Shown: positions 26,215 through 35,832 of the stretch, one piece after another | Numbering within the stretch: position 1 is the stretch's first letter | Layout: every line of letters begins with the position of its first letter | NCBI RefSeq assembly: GCF_025463825.1 | Contig: NZ_JAODBG010000119.1 | Coordinates: 62,001-126,000 of the forward strand | DNA: 64,000 nt | Direction of reading: 5' to 3' | Source: Cryobacterium sp. | GTDB lineage: Bacteria > Actinomycetota > Actinomycetes > Actinomycetales > Microbacteriaceae | Notes under the pieces: generated by a model | What the model saw: the letters and a program-made list of their open reading frames with translations, nothing else | Databases searched by the model: none | What the model was told of the DNA's origin: nothing | Made by a program: the position numbers and the translations under genes

Positions 26215-27522
26215 ATGAGCGGTTCCCTCAACATCACCTCCGCCACGGCCGATCCGGCCCTGCTCGACCTCCCCTGGAACGTGCCGCTGGATGCGTGGCC
26301 GAACGAGAACATCGCCTCGCTGCCCAAGGGCCTCTCCCGCCATCTGGTGCGGTTCGCACACTTGAGCGGCCGGGTCGTGGCCATCAAGGAGACCACCAGC
26401 GAGATGGCCAAGCGGGAGTACGACATGCTCCGCACCCTGCAGGGGCTGGAGATCCCGTGCGTCGAACCCCTCGCCGTGATCACCAACCGCACCGACGAAG
26501 ACGGCGACCCGCTCAACTCGGTCCTGGTGACCCGGCACCTGAAATTCTCCCTGCCCTACCGGGCGCTGTACTCGCAGGCCCTCCGCCCCGACACCGCCAC
26601 CCGGCTGGTCGACGCGCTGGCCCTGCTGCTCGTCCGGGTGCACATGGTGGGCCTGTTCTGGGGCGACGTGTCGCTGTCGAACACCCTCTTCCGCCGGGAC
26701 GCTGGCGCCTTCGCCGCCTACCTCGTCGACGCGGAGACCGGGCAGCTCTACCCCGGCGGTCTCTCCAACGGGCAGCGTGAGAACGACCTCGAGATCGCCC
26801 GGGTGAACATCGCCGGCGAGTTGATGGACCTGGAGGCCGGCGGCCGCGTGGCCGACGAGCTCGACCCCGTCAACGTGAGCAACGGCATCGTCGCCGCGTA
26901 CCGGCTGCTCTGGAGGGAGCTCACCGGTTCGGAGTCCTTCGCCAGTAGTGAACGCTGGCGGATTACCGAACGCGTCGAGCGCCTCAACCACCTCGGCTTC
27001 GACATCGAGGAACTCGCGATCAAGACCGACGAGAACGGCACGACCGTGCGCATCCAGCCCAAGGTGGTGGATGCCGGCCACCACCAGCGCAGGCTGCTGC
27101 GCCTCACCGGCCTGGACGCCGAGGAGAATCAGGCCCGCCGCCTGCTGAACGACCTTGACTCCTATGGGGTCGCCTACGGCAACCCCGACGCCGACGAGGA
27201 GATGATGGCGCACGAGTGGCTGATGCGGGTCTTCGAACCCGTCGTGCGCGCCATCCCCCGGGAACTCAAGGGCAAGCTGGAACCGGCCGAGGTGTTCCAC
27301 CAGCTGCTCGACCACCGCTGGTACATGGCGCAGAACGCCAACCGGGACATTCCGCTGGCCGAGGCGGTGACCTCGTACGTGCAGGATGTGCTCCGGCACC
27401 GCCGCGACGAGGCCACGGTGATCGACCCGCCCACCGCACCGATCAGCCTGCCGAATCTGACTGCCGAGGGCATCGACACCGACGAGGACGTCGACCTGGA
27501 CGACTGGCGCCTGAACGTCTGA
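26215..27522 (+). CDS. DUF4032 protein with kinase-like fold
   Basis: The 435-aa protein has a protein/LPS-kinase-like half: VVAIKETTSEMAKREYDML (Lys and Glu pair, about 54-72), FWGDVSLSNTLF near 148-159 in place of the catalytic H-x-D-x-x-x-x-N, and LVDAETG near 169-175 for the D-F-G loop. The C-terminal half matches DUF4032. The family is actinobacterial and unstudied; kinase activity is inferred from these motifs only. TAGGCT lies 4 nt before the ATG. Confidence 0.82.
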   Translation: MSGSLNITSATADPALLDLPWNVPLDAWPNENIASLPKGLSRHLVRFAHLSGRVVAIKETTSEMAKREYDMLRTLQGLEIPCVEPLAVITNRTDEDGDPLNSVLVTRHLKFSLPYRALYSQALRPDTATRLVDALALLLVRVHMVGLFWGDVSLSNTLFRRDAGAFAAYLVDAETGQLYPGGLSNGQRENDLEIARVNIAGELMDLEAGGRVADELDPVNVSNGIVAAYRLLWRELTGSESFASSERWRITERVERLNHLGFDIEELAIKTDENGTTVRIQPKVVDAGHHQRRLLRLTGLDAEENQARRLLNDLDSYGVAYGNPDADEEMMAHEWLMRVFEPVVRAIPRELKGKLEPAEVFHQLLDHRWYMAQNANRDIPLAEAVTSYVQDVLRHRRDEATVIDPPTAPISLPNLTAEGIDTDEDVDLDDWRLNV

Positions 27523-27564
27523 TCCCCGCTCCGCCCTGCGGCTCCCCGAGTTGCTGCTGTGAGA

Positions 27565-27690
27565 TGCCAGTTGGAGCCCTCTCAGCGCGCCGCAATGGGC
27601 CTCAACTGGCAACTCACCATCGGCGCCGGCGACAAGTTGCCAGTTGGCGCCCTCTCAGGGCGCAGCAATGGGCCTCAAGTGGCAACTCAC
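27565..27690. repeat. Two-copy palindromic repeat, 73-bp period
   Basis: Copies at 27565-27617 and 27638-27690 match at about 49 of 53 positions. Each is an imperfect palindrome: TGCCAGTTG...GCCC against GGGC...CAACTGGCA. REP-like or MITE-like in appearance; GAGxGCC-type half sites could also fold in RNA. Confidence 0.75.
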
Positions 27691-27814
27691 GCGACCTGCC
27701 CCTCGGCGGCGCGCCCCAGGGGTCTCAGGGACGGAACCTGCGGCACTCACCCGGGCATTCGCATCCCTGTATTAAGCACCCCCTGAACGGGGCCACAGCA
27801 CTCCGGCACCAACA

Positions 27815-27858
27815 AGAACGGCGCAGATCCTTCCCGATGTGAGGTTCTGCGCCGTTCT
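27815..27858 (-). terminator. rlmB terminator
   Basis: AGAACGGCGCAGA and its perfect complement (13 bp, 18-nt loop) lie 13 nt past the rlmB stop, followed on the minus strand by TTGTTGG. Confidence 0.65.
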
Positions 27859-27870
27859 GAGAAAAACGAC

Positions 27871-28965
27871 CTAGCCCTGAGCAGCAGCCTTGGTAGCCGC
27901 CTTCGCAGCAGCCGCGACCGCGCGCAGCTTGGAAATTTCGTACAGCGTGACACCCGCCGCGATTCCGGCGTTCAGCGACTCGGTGCTCGCATTGATCGGG
28001 ATCGACACGATGGCGTCGCAGGTTTCGGTGACGAGGCGGGACAGGCCCTTGCCCTCGCTGCCGACGACCACGACGATCGGGCGTTCGGCGTAGCCGATGC
28101 CGAGCTCGGGCAGCTCGGTGTCGCCGCCGCCGTCGAGGCCGATCACGAGCATGCCGCGCTCCTTGAGCGCCTTGAGCGTCTGGGTGAGGTTGCTCGCCAT
28201 GGCCACGGGCAGGCGCGCGGCGGCACCGGCCGAGGTCTTCCAGGCCGACGCGGTGACGCCCACCGAGCGACGCTGCGGCACGATGATGCCGTGGCCGCCG
28301 AACGCCGCGGTGGAGCGGATGATCGCACCGAGGTTGCGCGGGTCGGTGATGCCGTCCAGCGCCACGAACAGCGGCTTGTGCCCCCGGCTGATGGTGAGGT
28401 CGAGCAGTTCGACGGGGTGCGCGTAGTCATAGGCGGGCACCTTGAGCGCGAGGCCCTGGTGCACGGCGTCCTTACCGGCGAGCCGGTCGATCTCGGGACG
28501 CATGACCTCGAGCACCGGGATGTTGCGGGTGGTGGCGAGCTTGAGGACTTCCTTCACCCGGTCGTCCATTTCGATCCGGGTCGCCACGTAGAGCGCAGAC
28601 GCGGGGATCTTGGCGCGCAGCGCCTCGAGCACCGAGTTGCGGCCGGTGACGACCTCGAACTCGGCATCCGACTTCGCCTTGCGGGTGGACGAACCGCCGC
28701 CGCCGGTGTTGCCGGTGCCGGTGCTGCGTCCGGTGCGCGGGGCGCCGGATCCGCTCGGGGCACGACTGCGGCCGCCGCCGGCCGCGGCGAAGCGGTCCTT
28801 GGCGGCTTTGGCCTTGCCCGCGGGGTGGTACGGGCGGTCTTCGGCCTTGGGCGTGGGCTTCTTGCCTTCAAGAGCCTGACGGCCCTGTCCGCCGGAACCG
28901 ACCTGCGGGCCCCGGCTTCCCTTGCGCACCGCGCCGGTGCGCGACTTTCGATCTGTGTTCTTCAT
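27871..28965 (-). CDS. rlmB: 23S rRNA (guanosine-2'-O-)-methyltransferase RlmB / TrmH family
   Basis: The 364-aa SpoU-family enzyme uses SAM to methylate the ribose of G2251-equivalent in 23S rRNA. Motifs: [19 protein letters not shown] (motif 1), [13 protein letters not shown] (motif 2) and [18 protein letters not shown] (motif 3, knot). The first about 105 residues are a Lys/Arg/Gly-rich disordered extension that is not in E. coli RlmB. Its ATG overlaps the cysS stop (TGATG). Confidence 0.94.
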   Translation of the reverse strand: MKNTDRKSRTGAVRKGSRGPQVGSGGQGRQALEGKKPTPKAEDRPYHPAGKAKAAKDRFAAAGGGRSRAPSGSGAPRTGRSTGTGNTGGGGSSTRKAKSDAEFEVVTGRNSVLEALRAKIPASALYVATRIEMDDRVKEVLKLATTRNIPVLEVMRPEIDRLAGKDAVHQGLALKVPAYDYAHPVELLDLTISRGHKPLFVALDGITDPRNLGAIIRSTAAFGGHGIIVPQRRSVGVTASAWKTSAGAAARLPVAMASNLTQTLKALKERGMLVIGLDGGGDTELPELGIGYAERPIVVVVGSEGKGLSRLVTETCDAIVSIPINASTESLNAGIAAGVTLYEISKLRAVAAAAKAATKAAAQG

Positions 28966-30380
28966 CAGTCAAAACTCCAATGTGCACCCGATGGGGTGTC
29001 TTCGATGGTAATACCGGCGGCGACGAGCTCGTCCCGGATACGGTCTGCGGCGGCGTAGTCGCGGTTGTGCCTGGCGGTCTCGCGGTCATCGAGCAGGCGC
29101 TCGACGAGGGCGGTGAGGGCCACCATGGCGGGTTCGTCCGTTGCCACGGCCCAGCCGGGCGACAGGGGGTTGATGCCGAGGACCTCGCTCATGGCCAGCA
29201 CCTGGCCGCGCGCGGCCGCAGCGGCGTGCAGGTCTTCGGCGTCGAGGGCGGCGTTGCCGGCGCGCACGGTTTCGTGCAGCACACCGAGCGCCTGCGGCAC
29301 CGCGAGGTCGTCGTCCATGGCCGTGGCGAAGTCATCCGGCACGATCTCGACCCCGGACCCGGCGAACCGGGTGTCGGCCAGGCGCCGGTCGGCGCGGTCG
29401 AGGAAACTTTCGATGCGCTCGAGGGCGGCTTCGGCCTCGGCGAGGGAACCCTCATGGAAATCGAGGGTGGACCGGTAGTGCGCGGCGCCGAGGTAGTAGC
29501 GCACGACGATCGCCCTGGCCTGGCCGAGGAGTTCCGCGGCGTACACCGAGTTGCCCAGTGACTTCGACATTTTCTGGCCGTTCGTGTTGACCAGGCCGTT
29601 GTGCACCCAGAAGTTCGCGAAGGCGTCACCGGCGGCCGTGGACTGCGCCAGTTCGTTCTCGTGGTGCGGGAAGCGCAGGTCCAGACCGCCGCCGTGGATG
29701 TCGAAGTGCGCACCGAGGTAGCGCGCGGCCATGGCGGAGCACTCGATGTGCCAGCCCGGGCGGCCGGCGCCCCACGGGGAGGCCCAGGCGGCGGAGGCCG
29801 GTTCGCCCTCCTTGTAGCCCTTCCACAGGGCGAAGTCGCGCGGGTCGCGCTTGCCGCGCGGGTCGGCGTCCGCTGCCGCTTCCATGTTGTCGGGGTTCTG
29901 CCGGGTGAGCTCGCCGTAGGCGGGCCAGCTGCGGGTGTCGAAGTACACATCACCGGAGCCGTCGTCGGCCGGGTAGGCGTGCCCGTTGTCGATGAGCCGG
30001 GAGACGATGTCCTGCATCTCGTGCACGCTCGCGGTGGCGCGCGGCTCGTAGGTGGGCGCGAGGATGCCCAGTTTCTGGTAGCCGGCGGTGAACTCGAGTT
30101 CGTACCGGTAGGCCAGCGCCCACCATTCTTCGGTAGTGCCCTGCGCGTTGATCAGGATCTTGTCGTCGATGTCGGTGACGTTGCGCACGAAGGTGACATC
30201 GTTGCCGCGGTAGCTGAGCCATCGGCGCAGCTGGTCGTAGACCAGGGCGCTGCGCAGGTGGCCGATGTGGGGCGAGGACTGCACCGTGGGTCCGCAGACG
30301 TAGATTCCCACCTTGCCCGGCACGATCGGCAGGAAATCGCGAAGGGCCTGGGCCTTCGAGTCGTATAGTCGCATGCTCAC
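28965..30380 (-). CDS. cysS: Cysteinyl-tRNA synthetase
   Basis: The 471-aa class I synthetase charges tRNA-Cys. HIGH-type motif [10 protein letters not shown] near 36-45, zinc ligands Cys29, the WHIECSAM Cys and HHENE, and KMSKSLGN near 265. A GTG start at 30380 forms GTGA with the ispDF stop, which favours it over the ATG two codons later. It sits in an ispDF-cysS-rlmB operon, the usual order in Actinobacteria. Confidence 0.97.
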   Translation of the reverse strand: MSMRLYDSKAQALRDFLPIVPGKVGIYVCGPTVQSSPHIGHLRSALVYDQLRRWLSYRGNDVTFVRNVTDIDDKILINAQGTTEEWWALAYRYELEFTAGYQKLGILAPTYEPRATASVHEMQDIVSRLIDNGHAYPADDGSGDVYFDTRSWPAYGELTRQNPDNMEAAADADPRGKRDPRDFALWKGYKEGEPASAAWASPWGAGRPGWHIECSAMAARYLGAHFDIHGGGLDLRFPHHENELAQSTAAGDAFANFWVHNGLVNTNGQKMSKSLGNSVYAAELLGQARAIVVRYYLGAAHYRSTLDFHEGSLAEAEAALERIESFLDRADRRLADTRFAGSGVEIVPDDFATAMDDDLAVPQALGVLHETVRAGNAALDAEDLHAAAAARGQVLAMSEVLGINPLSPGWAVATDEPAMVALTALVERLLDDRETARHNRDYAAADRIRDELVAAGITIEDTPSGAHWSFD

Positions 30381-31615
30381 TGGTTCAGTTTAGGCGGGGC
30401 CGGTTGGCTGCTCGGGTAGATGACGACGGTGGCCAGGGCGGCGATGCCCTCGCCGCGGCCGGTGAAGCCGAGCGCGTCGGTGGTGGTGGCCGTTACCGCC
30501 ACCGGGGCGCGCAGGATGCCGGTCAGCAATTCTTGCGCTTCGGCACGCCTCGGGGCCAGCTTGGGCCGGTTGCCGATGATCTGCACGGACACGTTGCCGA
30601 CCCGGTAACCGGCCTCGGCGACCAGGCGCAGGGTCTCGGTGAGGAACACCTCGCCGTGCGCGTCGGTGAGGCGCGGGTCGGCGGTGCCGAAGACCTGGCC
30701 GATATCGCCCAGGCCCGCGGCGGCCAGCAGGGCGTCGCAGATGGCGTGCACGGCGGCGTCGCCGTCGCTGTGCCCGGACAGGCCCCGCTCGCCCGGCCAG
30801 TGCAGTCCGGCCAGCCACAGGTCGCTGGTGTCGTCGAACGCGTGCACGTCGGCCCCGGTGCCCACGCGGGCCTGGCCGGTGGAGCCGGTCGCGTCGCCGA
30901 GCAGCAGTTCGGCGCGGCGCAGGTCCCAGGTGGTGGTGACCTTGAAGGCCAGCGGGTCGCCGGGGATGCTGCTGACCGGGTTGCCGGCCGCGGCGACCAG
31001 GGCCGCGTCGTCGGTGAGGTCCCGGCCGGCGGCATCCGTGGCCGGCAGGGCGTCCGCCCAGGCGAACGCCGCGTCGAGCATGGCGCGGGGAAAACCCTGC
31101 GGGGTCTGCACGGCGGTCAACAGCGACCTGTCGACGGTGCCCAGGATGCTGCCGCCCGCGTCGACGCTCTTGATGGTGTCGACCACGGGGAGGCCGGGCA
31201 CGATGCCGTGGCCGGTGCGGCGCACGGCGGCGATCACGGCGTCGCCGAGGCCGGCGGGCGTGAGCGCCCTGGCGGCGTCGTGCACGAGCACCACGGTGAC
31301 GCCGGGGCGCACCAGGGCGAGCCCGCGGGAGACCGAGGCCTGCCGGGTGTCTCCCCCGGCCAGGACGTCGAGGTACCCGGCGGCGGCACCGGCGACGCGT
31401 GCGGCGATGGCGGTGGCGTCGGCCAGTTGGGCGTCGGGCGCCACCACGATCACCTGGGCCGGTTCGGCCAGGCCGAACACACCGGTGAGGGCGTGCTCGA
31501 GGATGCTGCGGGGGCCGAGCGGGACGAACGCCTTGGGCAGCTCACGGCCCAGGCGGCTCCCGCTGCCGGCGGCGACGACGATGACCGCGACCGCGGGATC
31601 CGGGTAAACAGGCAT
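30377..31615 (-). CDS. ispDF: Bifunctional IspD/IspF of the MEP isoprenoid pathway
   Basis: The 412-aa fusion joins IspD (1 to about 240; [11 protein letters not shown] and VHDAARAL), which makes CDP-methylerythritol, to IspF (about 250-412; [31 protein letters not shown]), which makes the cyclodiphosphate. Both are cytosolic steps to IPP/DMAPP. The middle enzyme IspE is not here. It overlaps cysS by 4 nt. Confidence 0.95.
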   Translation of the reverse strand: MPVYPDPAVAVIVVAAGSGSRLGRELPKAFVPLGPRSILEHALTGVFGLAEPAQVIVVAPDAQLADATAIAARVAGAAAGYLDVLAGGDTRQASVSRGLALVRPGVTVVLVHDAARALTPAGLGDAVIAAVRRTGHGIVPGLPVVDTIKSVDAGGSILGTVDRSLLTAVQTPQGFPRAMLDAAFAWADALPATDAAGRDLTDDAALVAAAGNPVSSIPGDPLAFKVTTTWDLRRAELLLGDATGSTGQARVGTGADVHAFDDTSDLWLAGLHWPGERGLSGHSDGDAAVHAICDALLAAAGLGDIGQVFGTADPRLTDAHGEVFLTETLRLVAEAGYRVGNVSVQIIGNRPKLAPRRAEAQELLTGILRAPVAVTATTTDALGFTGRGEGIAALATVVIYPSSQPAPPKLNQ

Positions 31616-31697
31616 GTCTGAGGCTATCTGGTGGGGCGCGGTGAAGCGGGGCGGAAACGGGCGGTGCTGCTGGAGCGGATGGTGCGAGGCCGGAACA

Positions 31698-31733
31698 TGC
31701 GACAGGCGGCACCAGCCGGTGCCGCCTGTCGCA
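31698..31733 (-). terminator. carD terminator
   Basis: A perfect 16-bp stem, TGCGACAGGCGGCACC with complement, and a 4-nt loop lies 23 nt past the carD stop. The following T run is weak. Confidence 0.7.
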
Positions 31734-31755
31734 CGAACAGGTTGTTCGGTAATCG

Positions 31756-32238
31756 TCAGGAGGCGAGGACCTCGTCGAGCACGGCGGAGGCCCGGTCCTC
31801 GTCGGTCTTCTCGGCCAGGGCCAGTTCGGAGATCAGGATCTGCCGCGCCTTCGCGAGCATCCGCTTCTCCCCGGCCGACAGGCCGCGGTCCTGGTCGCGG
31901 CGCCACAGGTCGCGAACGACCTCCGACACCTTGATCACGTCACCGCTGGCCAGTTTTTCCAGGTTGGCCTTGTAACGCCGTGACCAGTTGGTGGGTTCCT
32001 CCGTGAACGGCGCCCGTAGCACTTCGAACACCTTGTCGAGGCCGTCCTGGCCGATCACATCGCGCACGCCGACCAGGTCGACGTTCTCCGCGGGTACCTC
32101 GATGGTGAGGTCACCCTGGGTAACATTGAGCTTCAAATAGAGTTTCTTTTCACCCTTGATGATGCGCGTTTTCACTTCGGTGATCGTCGCAGCGCCGTGG
32201 TGGGGATAGACGACTGTTTCGCCAACTTCGAATAGCAT
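31756..32238 (-). CDS. carD: CarD-family RNA polymerase-binding regulator
   Basis: The 160-aa protein has the N-terminal RNAP-interaction (Tudor-like) domain ([27 protein letters not shown]) and a helical DNA-binding C-terminal domain with the conserved Trp near 85 ([11 protein letters not shown]). CarD stabilises open promoter complexes, especially at rRNA promoters, and is usually essential in Actinobacteria. The ATG at 32238 was chosen for the conserved MLFEVGE start and AAGGGA upstream. Confidence 0.96.
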   Translation of the reverse strand: MLFEVGETVVYPHHGAATITEVKTRIIKGEKKLYLKLNVTQGDLTIEVPAENVDLVGVRDVIGQDGLDKVFEVLRAPFTEEPTNWSRRYKANLEKLASGDVIKVSEVVRDLWRRDQDRGLSAGEKRMLAKARQILISELALAEKTDEDRASAVLDEVLAS

Positions 32239-32264
32239 GTATTGATATCCCTTCAGCAACGTCT

Positions 32265-32270
32265 ATGATA
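32265..32270 (-). promoter_or_regulatory. Possible carD -10 element
   Basis: TATCAT on the minus strand, preceded by GG, lies 27 nt before the carD ATG and would give a short leader containing the AAGGGA site. Confidence 0.4.
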
Positions 32271-32414
32271 CCACCCCTGTCCGACGCACTCCCGGGCGAG
32301 TATCCGGTGTCTGACCCGATCCGCCCGGTCAGAACTATTTCGTAAGGTAAACTCGACGGAAATATGCAGCGTTCACGCCACTTCGGCTGAACGCTGAACT
32401 CTTGTGGAGGTCTT

Positions 32415-32963
32415 GTGAGAGCGCGAACCATGGCAACCGTCGTTGTGGCGGCCGGCGTCCTGTTGGGAACAACAGGGTGCAATCTGTACGCTCCCCAGGC
32501 GACGACGATTCACTACGACGCCAGCGACGGCGTCAGCGGGAACGTGGGCGACCTCGCCATCCGCAACGCGATCCTGCTCACCGAGGATGGTGAGAACGCC
32601 AACCTGCTCGTGCACGTGGTGAACTCCAGCGACGAGGACATCGACCTGATCGTGCAGTATGAGGGCGTCGACGACGAGGTCACGACCACGCTGACCATCG
32701 ACGCCAACTCGACCGGCGAGATCGGTGTCGAAGGCGGCGAGAGCGTCGCCGTCGAGGGCGACGTCAGCGCCGGCTCGTTGTTCCCCGTGTTCTTCCAGTA
32801 CGGCGACCTCACCGGTACCGAGCTGCTGGTACCCGTGCTCGACGGCACCCTGGCCGCGTACTCCACCCTGGTGCCCACCGAGAAGCCCGCCACGACGCCT
32901 GCCGAGACCCCGGCCGAGACGCCCGCTCCCTCGGCCACGCCGGAAGCCACCACGGCCCCTTAA
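32415..32963 (+). CDS. Predicted lipoprotein
   Basis: The 182-aa product has a lipoprotein signal with lipobox LGTTGC (Cys22), a beta-rich domain (about 30-150) and a Thr/Pro/Glu-rich tail of repeated ETPAETPA units. It would be lipid-anchored outside the membrane. No family assignment. The GTG at 32415 has GGAGG 5 nt upstream. It is divergent from carD, as in several actinobacterial genomes. Confidence 0.8.
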   Translation: MRARTMATVVVAAGVLLGTTGCNLYAPQATTIHYDASDGVSGNVGDLAIRNAILLTEDGENANLLVHVVNSSDEDIDLIVQYEGVDDEVTTTLTIDANSTGEIGVEGGESVAVEGDVSAGSLFPVFFQYGDLTGTELLVPVLDGTLAAYSTLVPTEKPATTPAETPAETPAPSATPEATTAP

Positions 32964-32977
32964 CGCTGTGAACGGCG

Positions 32978-33010
32978 CAATGCCCCTGGAGTCGAAAGCC
33001 GGGGGCATTG
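32978..33010. terminator. Two-way terminator between the lipoprotein gene and regX3
   Basis: CAATGCCCC and its complement GGGGCATTG form a stem with a 15-nt loop between the converging genes. Confidence 0.6.
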
Positions 33011-33040
33011 TGACGTACGCGGGCCGGGCGGGCCCGCCGG

Positions 33041-33721
33041 TCAGGCCTCGAAGCGGTAGCCCAGGCCGCGCACGGTGACGAGCATCACCGGTTCGGATGG
33101 GGTCGCTTCGATGCGGGAACGGATCCGCTTGATGTGCACGTCGAGGGTCTTGGTGTCCCCGAAGTAGTCGCTGCCCCAGACCCGGTCGATCAGCTGGCCG
33201 CGGGTGAGCACCCGGCCGGCGTTGCGCAGCAGGAATTCGAGCAGCTCAAATTCCCTCAACGGCATGTTCACCACCTCGCCGGACACGGAGACGGTGTGCC
33301 GTTCGATGTCCATCCGCACGGTGCCCGCGGAGAGCTGGCCGTCCTCTTCCTCGGTCGGGTCGGTGTGCCGCCGGGACACGGCACGGATGCGGGCGAGCAG
33401 CTCCCGGGTGGAGTACGGCTTGGTGACGTAGTCGTCGGCGCCCAACTCGAGCCCCACGACGATGTCGACCTCGGAGTCCTTGGCCGTCAGCATGATGATC
33501 GGCACGGCGGAGCGGGTGCGGATCTCCCGACACACCTCGGTACCGGGGATTCCGGGCAGCATCAGGTCGAGCAGGATCAGGTCCGCGCCGGCGCGATCGA
33601 ATTCGGCGAGCGCGGCTGGACCGTCCTCGGCCACGGCTACCTCGTATCCCTCGCGCTCGAGCAGGAAGCTCAACGGTTCGCTGAGCGCCTGCTCGTCTTC
33701 AACCAGAAGGATTCGAGTCAT
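33041..33721 (-). CDS. regX3: Phosphate-responsive response regulator RegX3
   Basis: The 226-aa OmpR-type regulator has phosphoacceptor D52 (ILLDLMLPG), the KPYS lysine near 101, and a winged helix ending VRGLGYRFEA. It is paired with SenX3 by a 4-nt overlap and matches the actinobacterial SenX3-RegX3 (PhoR-PhoP) system that activates phosphate-starvation genes. Likely targets in the window are phoU, ppk and pstSCAB, each with an upstream PHO-like box. Confidence 0.93.
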   Translation of the reverse strand: MTRILLVEDEQALSEPLSFLLEREGYEVAVAEDGPAALAEFDRAGADLILLDLMLPGIPGTEVCREIRTRSAVPIIMLTAKDSEVDIVVGLELGADDYVTKPYSTRELLARIRAVSRRHTDPTEEEDGQLSAGTVRMDIERHTVSVSGEVVNMPLREFELLEFLLRNAGRVLTRGQLIDRVWGSDYFGDTKTLDVHIKRIRSRIEATPSEPVMLVTVRGLGYRFEA

Positions 33722-34872
33722 GGGGTGTCTCCTGTCGCCGCTAGCGCGGGTTGGGTCGCCTCTGGCAGGCGAATGGTGAAGGTGGAGCCGGAGCCGGGCT
33801 GGGACCAGACCCGGATGTCACCACCGTGGATCTGCACGACGTGCTTGACGATGGACAGGCCGAGGCCGGTGCCGCCGGTGTTGCGGGCGCGGGCCTGGTC
33901 AACGCGGAAGAAACGTTCGAAGATGCGGTCCAGATCACCTTCAGGGATGCCGACGCCCTGGTCGGTGACGGTGACCTCGACGACCCCGCCGGTGACGCGC
34001 GCGCCGACCCCGACCCGTGAGCCCGGCGCCGAGTAGTGCACCGCGTTGGCGACCAGGTTCTGCACGGCCATCACCAACAGGCGTCCGTCGCCGTAGACCC
34101 GCGCGCGGGACTTGCGGCCCACCGCGATGGTGATGCGGTCGGCCTCGGCGACAACCCGGTTCTGGTCGACGCCGGCGGCCACGATGTCGTCGATGTCGAT
34201 CAGCTCGGGCTCGCGCAGGGCGTCCTGGGCCTGCAGCCTGGACAGTTCGATGATCTCTTGGGTGAGCCGGGCCAGGCGCCCGGCCTCGGTGGTGAGGCGG
34301 TCGGCGAAGCGGCGCACCTGCGCGGGTTCGTCGGCGGCATGACCGAGGGCCTCGGCGAGCAGGCCCACCGCGGCGATCGGGGTCTTCAGTTCGTGGCTGA
34401 TGTTGGCCACGAAGTCCCGGCGCACCTCGTCGAGCCGGAACGCCTCGGTGCGGTCTTCCGCGAGCAGCAGCACGTAGCGGGTGCCCAGCCGTGCCAGCCT
34501 AACCCGCAGGTGCATGCTCGCGTCACCGAACGGACCGCGCGAGAGCACCAGGTCCTCCGACACGGCCTCGCCGGAACGCCGGACCCCGCGGGCCAGCTCC
34601 AGCAGCTCGGGGTGGGCGAGCTGCTGGTGGACGACCAGGCCCATGCTCACCGCGCCCGGCGACGTCTTGATCACGTTGTTCGACGGATCCAGCACCAGGC
34701 CGGCGCTCTCGAGGGCGTCCAGCACCTGGTCGATCCCGTCGGGCACCGCGGGGTTGACCACCTCGGCGGCCCGCTTCCCGTGCCGCTCCGCGACATGGAG
34801 AAGGGTGACGAACCCTGCTCCGACGGTGAGGCCCAGTGCCAGGGACAGCAGCACGAGCCAGGTTGATTCCAT
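33718..34872 (-). CDS. senX3: Phosphate-sensing histidine kinase SenX3
   Basis: The 384-aa kinase has an N-terminal membrane segment near 5-25, a PAS-like region (about 45-135), HisKA with His160 in VANISHELKTPIAAVG, and HATPase motifs NLVANAVHYS, DQGVGIPEGD and GGTGLGLSIV. It phosphorylates RegX3; activity is restrained by PhoU and the Pst transporter when phosphate is high. A TAATCT hexamer 6 nt before the ATG indicates a leaderless message. Confidence 0.94.
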   Translation of the reverse strand: MESTWLVLLSLALGLTVGAGFVTLLHVAERHGKRAAEVVNPAVPDGIDQVLDALESAGLVLDPSNNVIKTSPGAVSMGLVVHQQLAHPELLELARGVRRSGEAVSEDLVLSRGPFGDASMHLRVRLARLGTRYVLLLAEDRTEAFRLDEVRRDFVANISHELKTPIAAVGLLAEALGHAADEPAQVRRFADRLTTEAGRLARLTQEIIELSRLQAQDALREPELIDIDDIVAAGVDQNRVVAEADRITIAVGRKSRARVYGDGRLLVMAVQNLVANAVHYSAPGSRVGVGARVTGGVVEVTVTDQGVGIPEGDLDRIFERFFRVDQARARNTGGTGLGLSIVKHVVQIHGGDIRVWSQPGSGSTFTIRLPEATQPALAATGDTP

Positions 34873-34878
34873 TTGACC

Positions 34879-34884
34879 AGATTA
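34879..34884 (-). promoter_or_regulatory. -10 hexamer of senX3
   Basis: TAATCT on the minus strand ends 6 nt before the ATG at 34872. Confidence 0.55.
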
Positions 34885-34952
34885 GTGACTATCCCACGGG
34901 GCAATCGCCCCGGCAAGGGTGGTCACACGCTACTTTAGGAGTTGTTCAATCG

Positions 34953-34974
34953 CAGGGCACCTGCCGTTAACCTC
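34953..34974 (+). promoter_or_regulatory. PHO-box-like repeat upstream of phoU
   Basis: Two 11-bp units, CAGGGCACCTG and CCGTTAACCTC, abut; the second is a good GTTAACC half site and the first is degenerate. They lie about 80 bp before phoU and 80 bp before senX3 in the other direction. Confidence 0.5.
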
Positions 34975-35054
34975 CGGCCGCCAGAATTGCTCGGGGGCCA
35001 GGCGGGCCTCATGCGTTCGCGCGCTTTGGCGCGACCAGGAAGGACCACAGATAC

Positions 35055-35717
35055 ATGCGTGAAGTATTTCAGCAGGAGCTCGCCGAGGTTCAGGACCGCC
35101 TCGCCGAGATCGCTCGCCTCGTGGCCATCTCCATTGAGAAGGCCACCAAGGCTTTCAACGAGTCCGACGTTGCACTGGCCGAGGAGGTCATCGCCGACGA
35201 CGACAAGATCGACGCGCTGACCGTTGAGCTGGATGAGCTGGCGATCACCATCCTCGCGCGGCAGCAACCGGTGGCGCGTGACCTCCGCATCGTGGTGAGC
35301 GCGCTGCGGATCAGCGCGTCGCTCGAGCGGATGGGCGACATGTCCACCCACATCTCGCAGCTGGCCCGGTACCGGTTCCCCGACAAGGTGATCCCGAAGA
35401 GCCTGCGCCCGACGTTCGCCGAGATGGGCGCGGTCGACGTGAAGATCGCGAAGATGCTCGCCGAGCTGCTCACCACCGAGGACATGAAACTGGCGGAGGC
35501 CATCCGCAACGAGGACGACAAGGTGGACGCGCTGCACCTGAGCGTGTTCGACGCCGTGCTCGGCGAAACCTGGAAGGGGCAGGCGGCGGACACCGTCGAC
35601 GCCACCCTGGCCAGCCGGTACCACGAGCGGTTCGCGGACCACGCCGTGTCGATCGCGAAAAAGGTGCAGTACCTGGGCACCGGCGACTGGCACCAGCCGT
35701 CGTCGCCGGAGGCCTGA
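35055..35717 (+). CDS. phoU: Phosphate signalling regulator PhoU
   Basis: The 220-aa all-helical protein has two PhoU repeats, each with a metal-binding E/DxxxD signature (for example ADDDKIDALTVELDEL and NEDDKVDALHLSVFDA). PhoU links the Pst transporter to the SenX3 kinase and keeps it off when phosphate is plentiful. It is divergent from senX3-regX3, the mycobacterial-like order. AGGAAGGA lies about 11 nt before the ATG. Confidence 0.95.
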   Translation: MREVFQQELAEVQDRLAEIARLVAISIEKATKAFNESDVALAEEVIADDDKIDALTVELDELAITILARQQPVARDLRIVVSALRISASLERMGDMSTHISQLARYRFPDKVIPKSLRPTFAEMGAVDVKIAKMLAELLTTEDMKLAEAIRNEDDKVDALHLSVFDAVLGETWKGQAADTVDATLASRYHERFADHAVSIAKKVQYLGTGDWHQPSSPEA

Positions 35718-35787
35718 AGCACACCTCGCGAACCGTGAGCTGAGCACCTGGATTCCCGACGGGCTCAGGTCACGGCTCGGGAACTGG

Positions 35788-35816
35788 AAAAGCCCCCGTC
35801 GGAGACGGGGGCTTTT
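35788..35816. terminator. Two-way terminator between phoU and gpmA
   Basis: AAAAGCCCCCGTC, loop GGA, GACGGGGGCTTTT: a perfect 13-bp stem flanked by A and T runs, serving both converging genes. Confidence 0.9.
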
Positions 35817-35832
35817 CTCCGTGGGGCCAGGG

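Larger units (their letters stand above)
27523..27870. other. Intergenic region with tandem palindromic repeats
   Basis: Between the DUF4032 stop and the convergent rlmB stop are two near-identical 53-bp palindromic units and an rlmB terminator. No gene is visible. Confidence 0.6.

Noticed and set aside
27565-27690. CRISPR array
   Set aside because: Only two units, each palindromic across its whole length and with a single 20-bp gap; no cas genes anywhere in the window.
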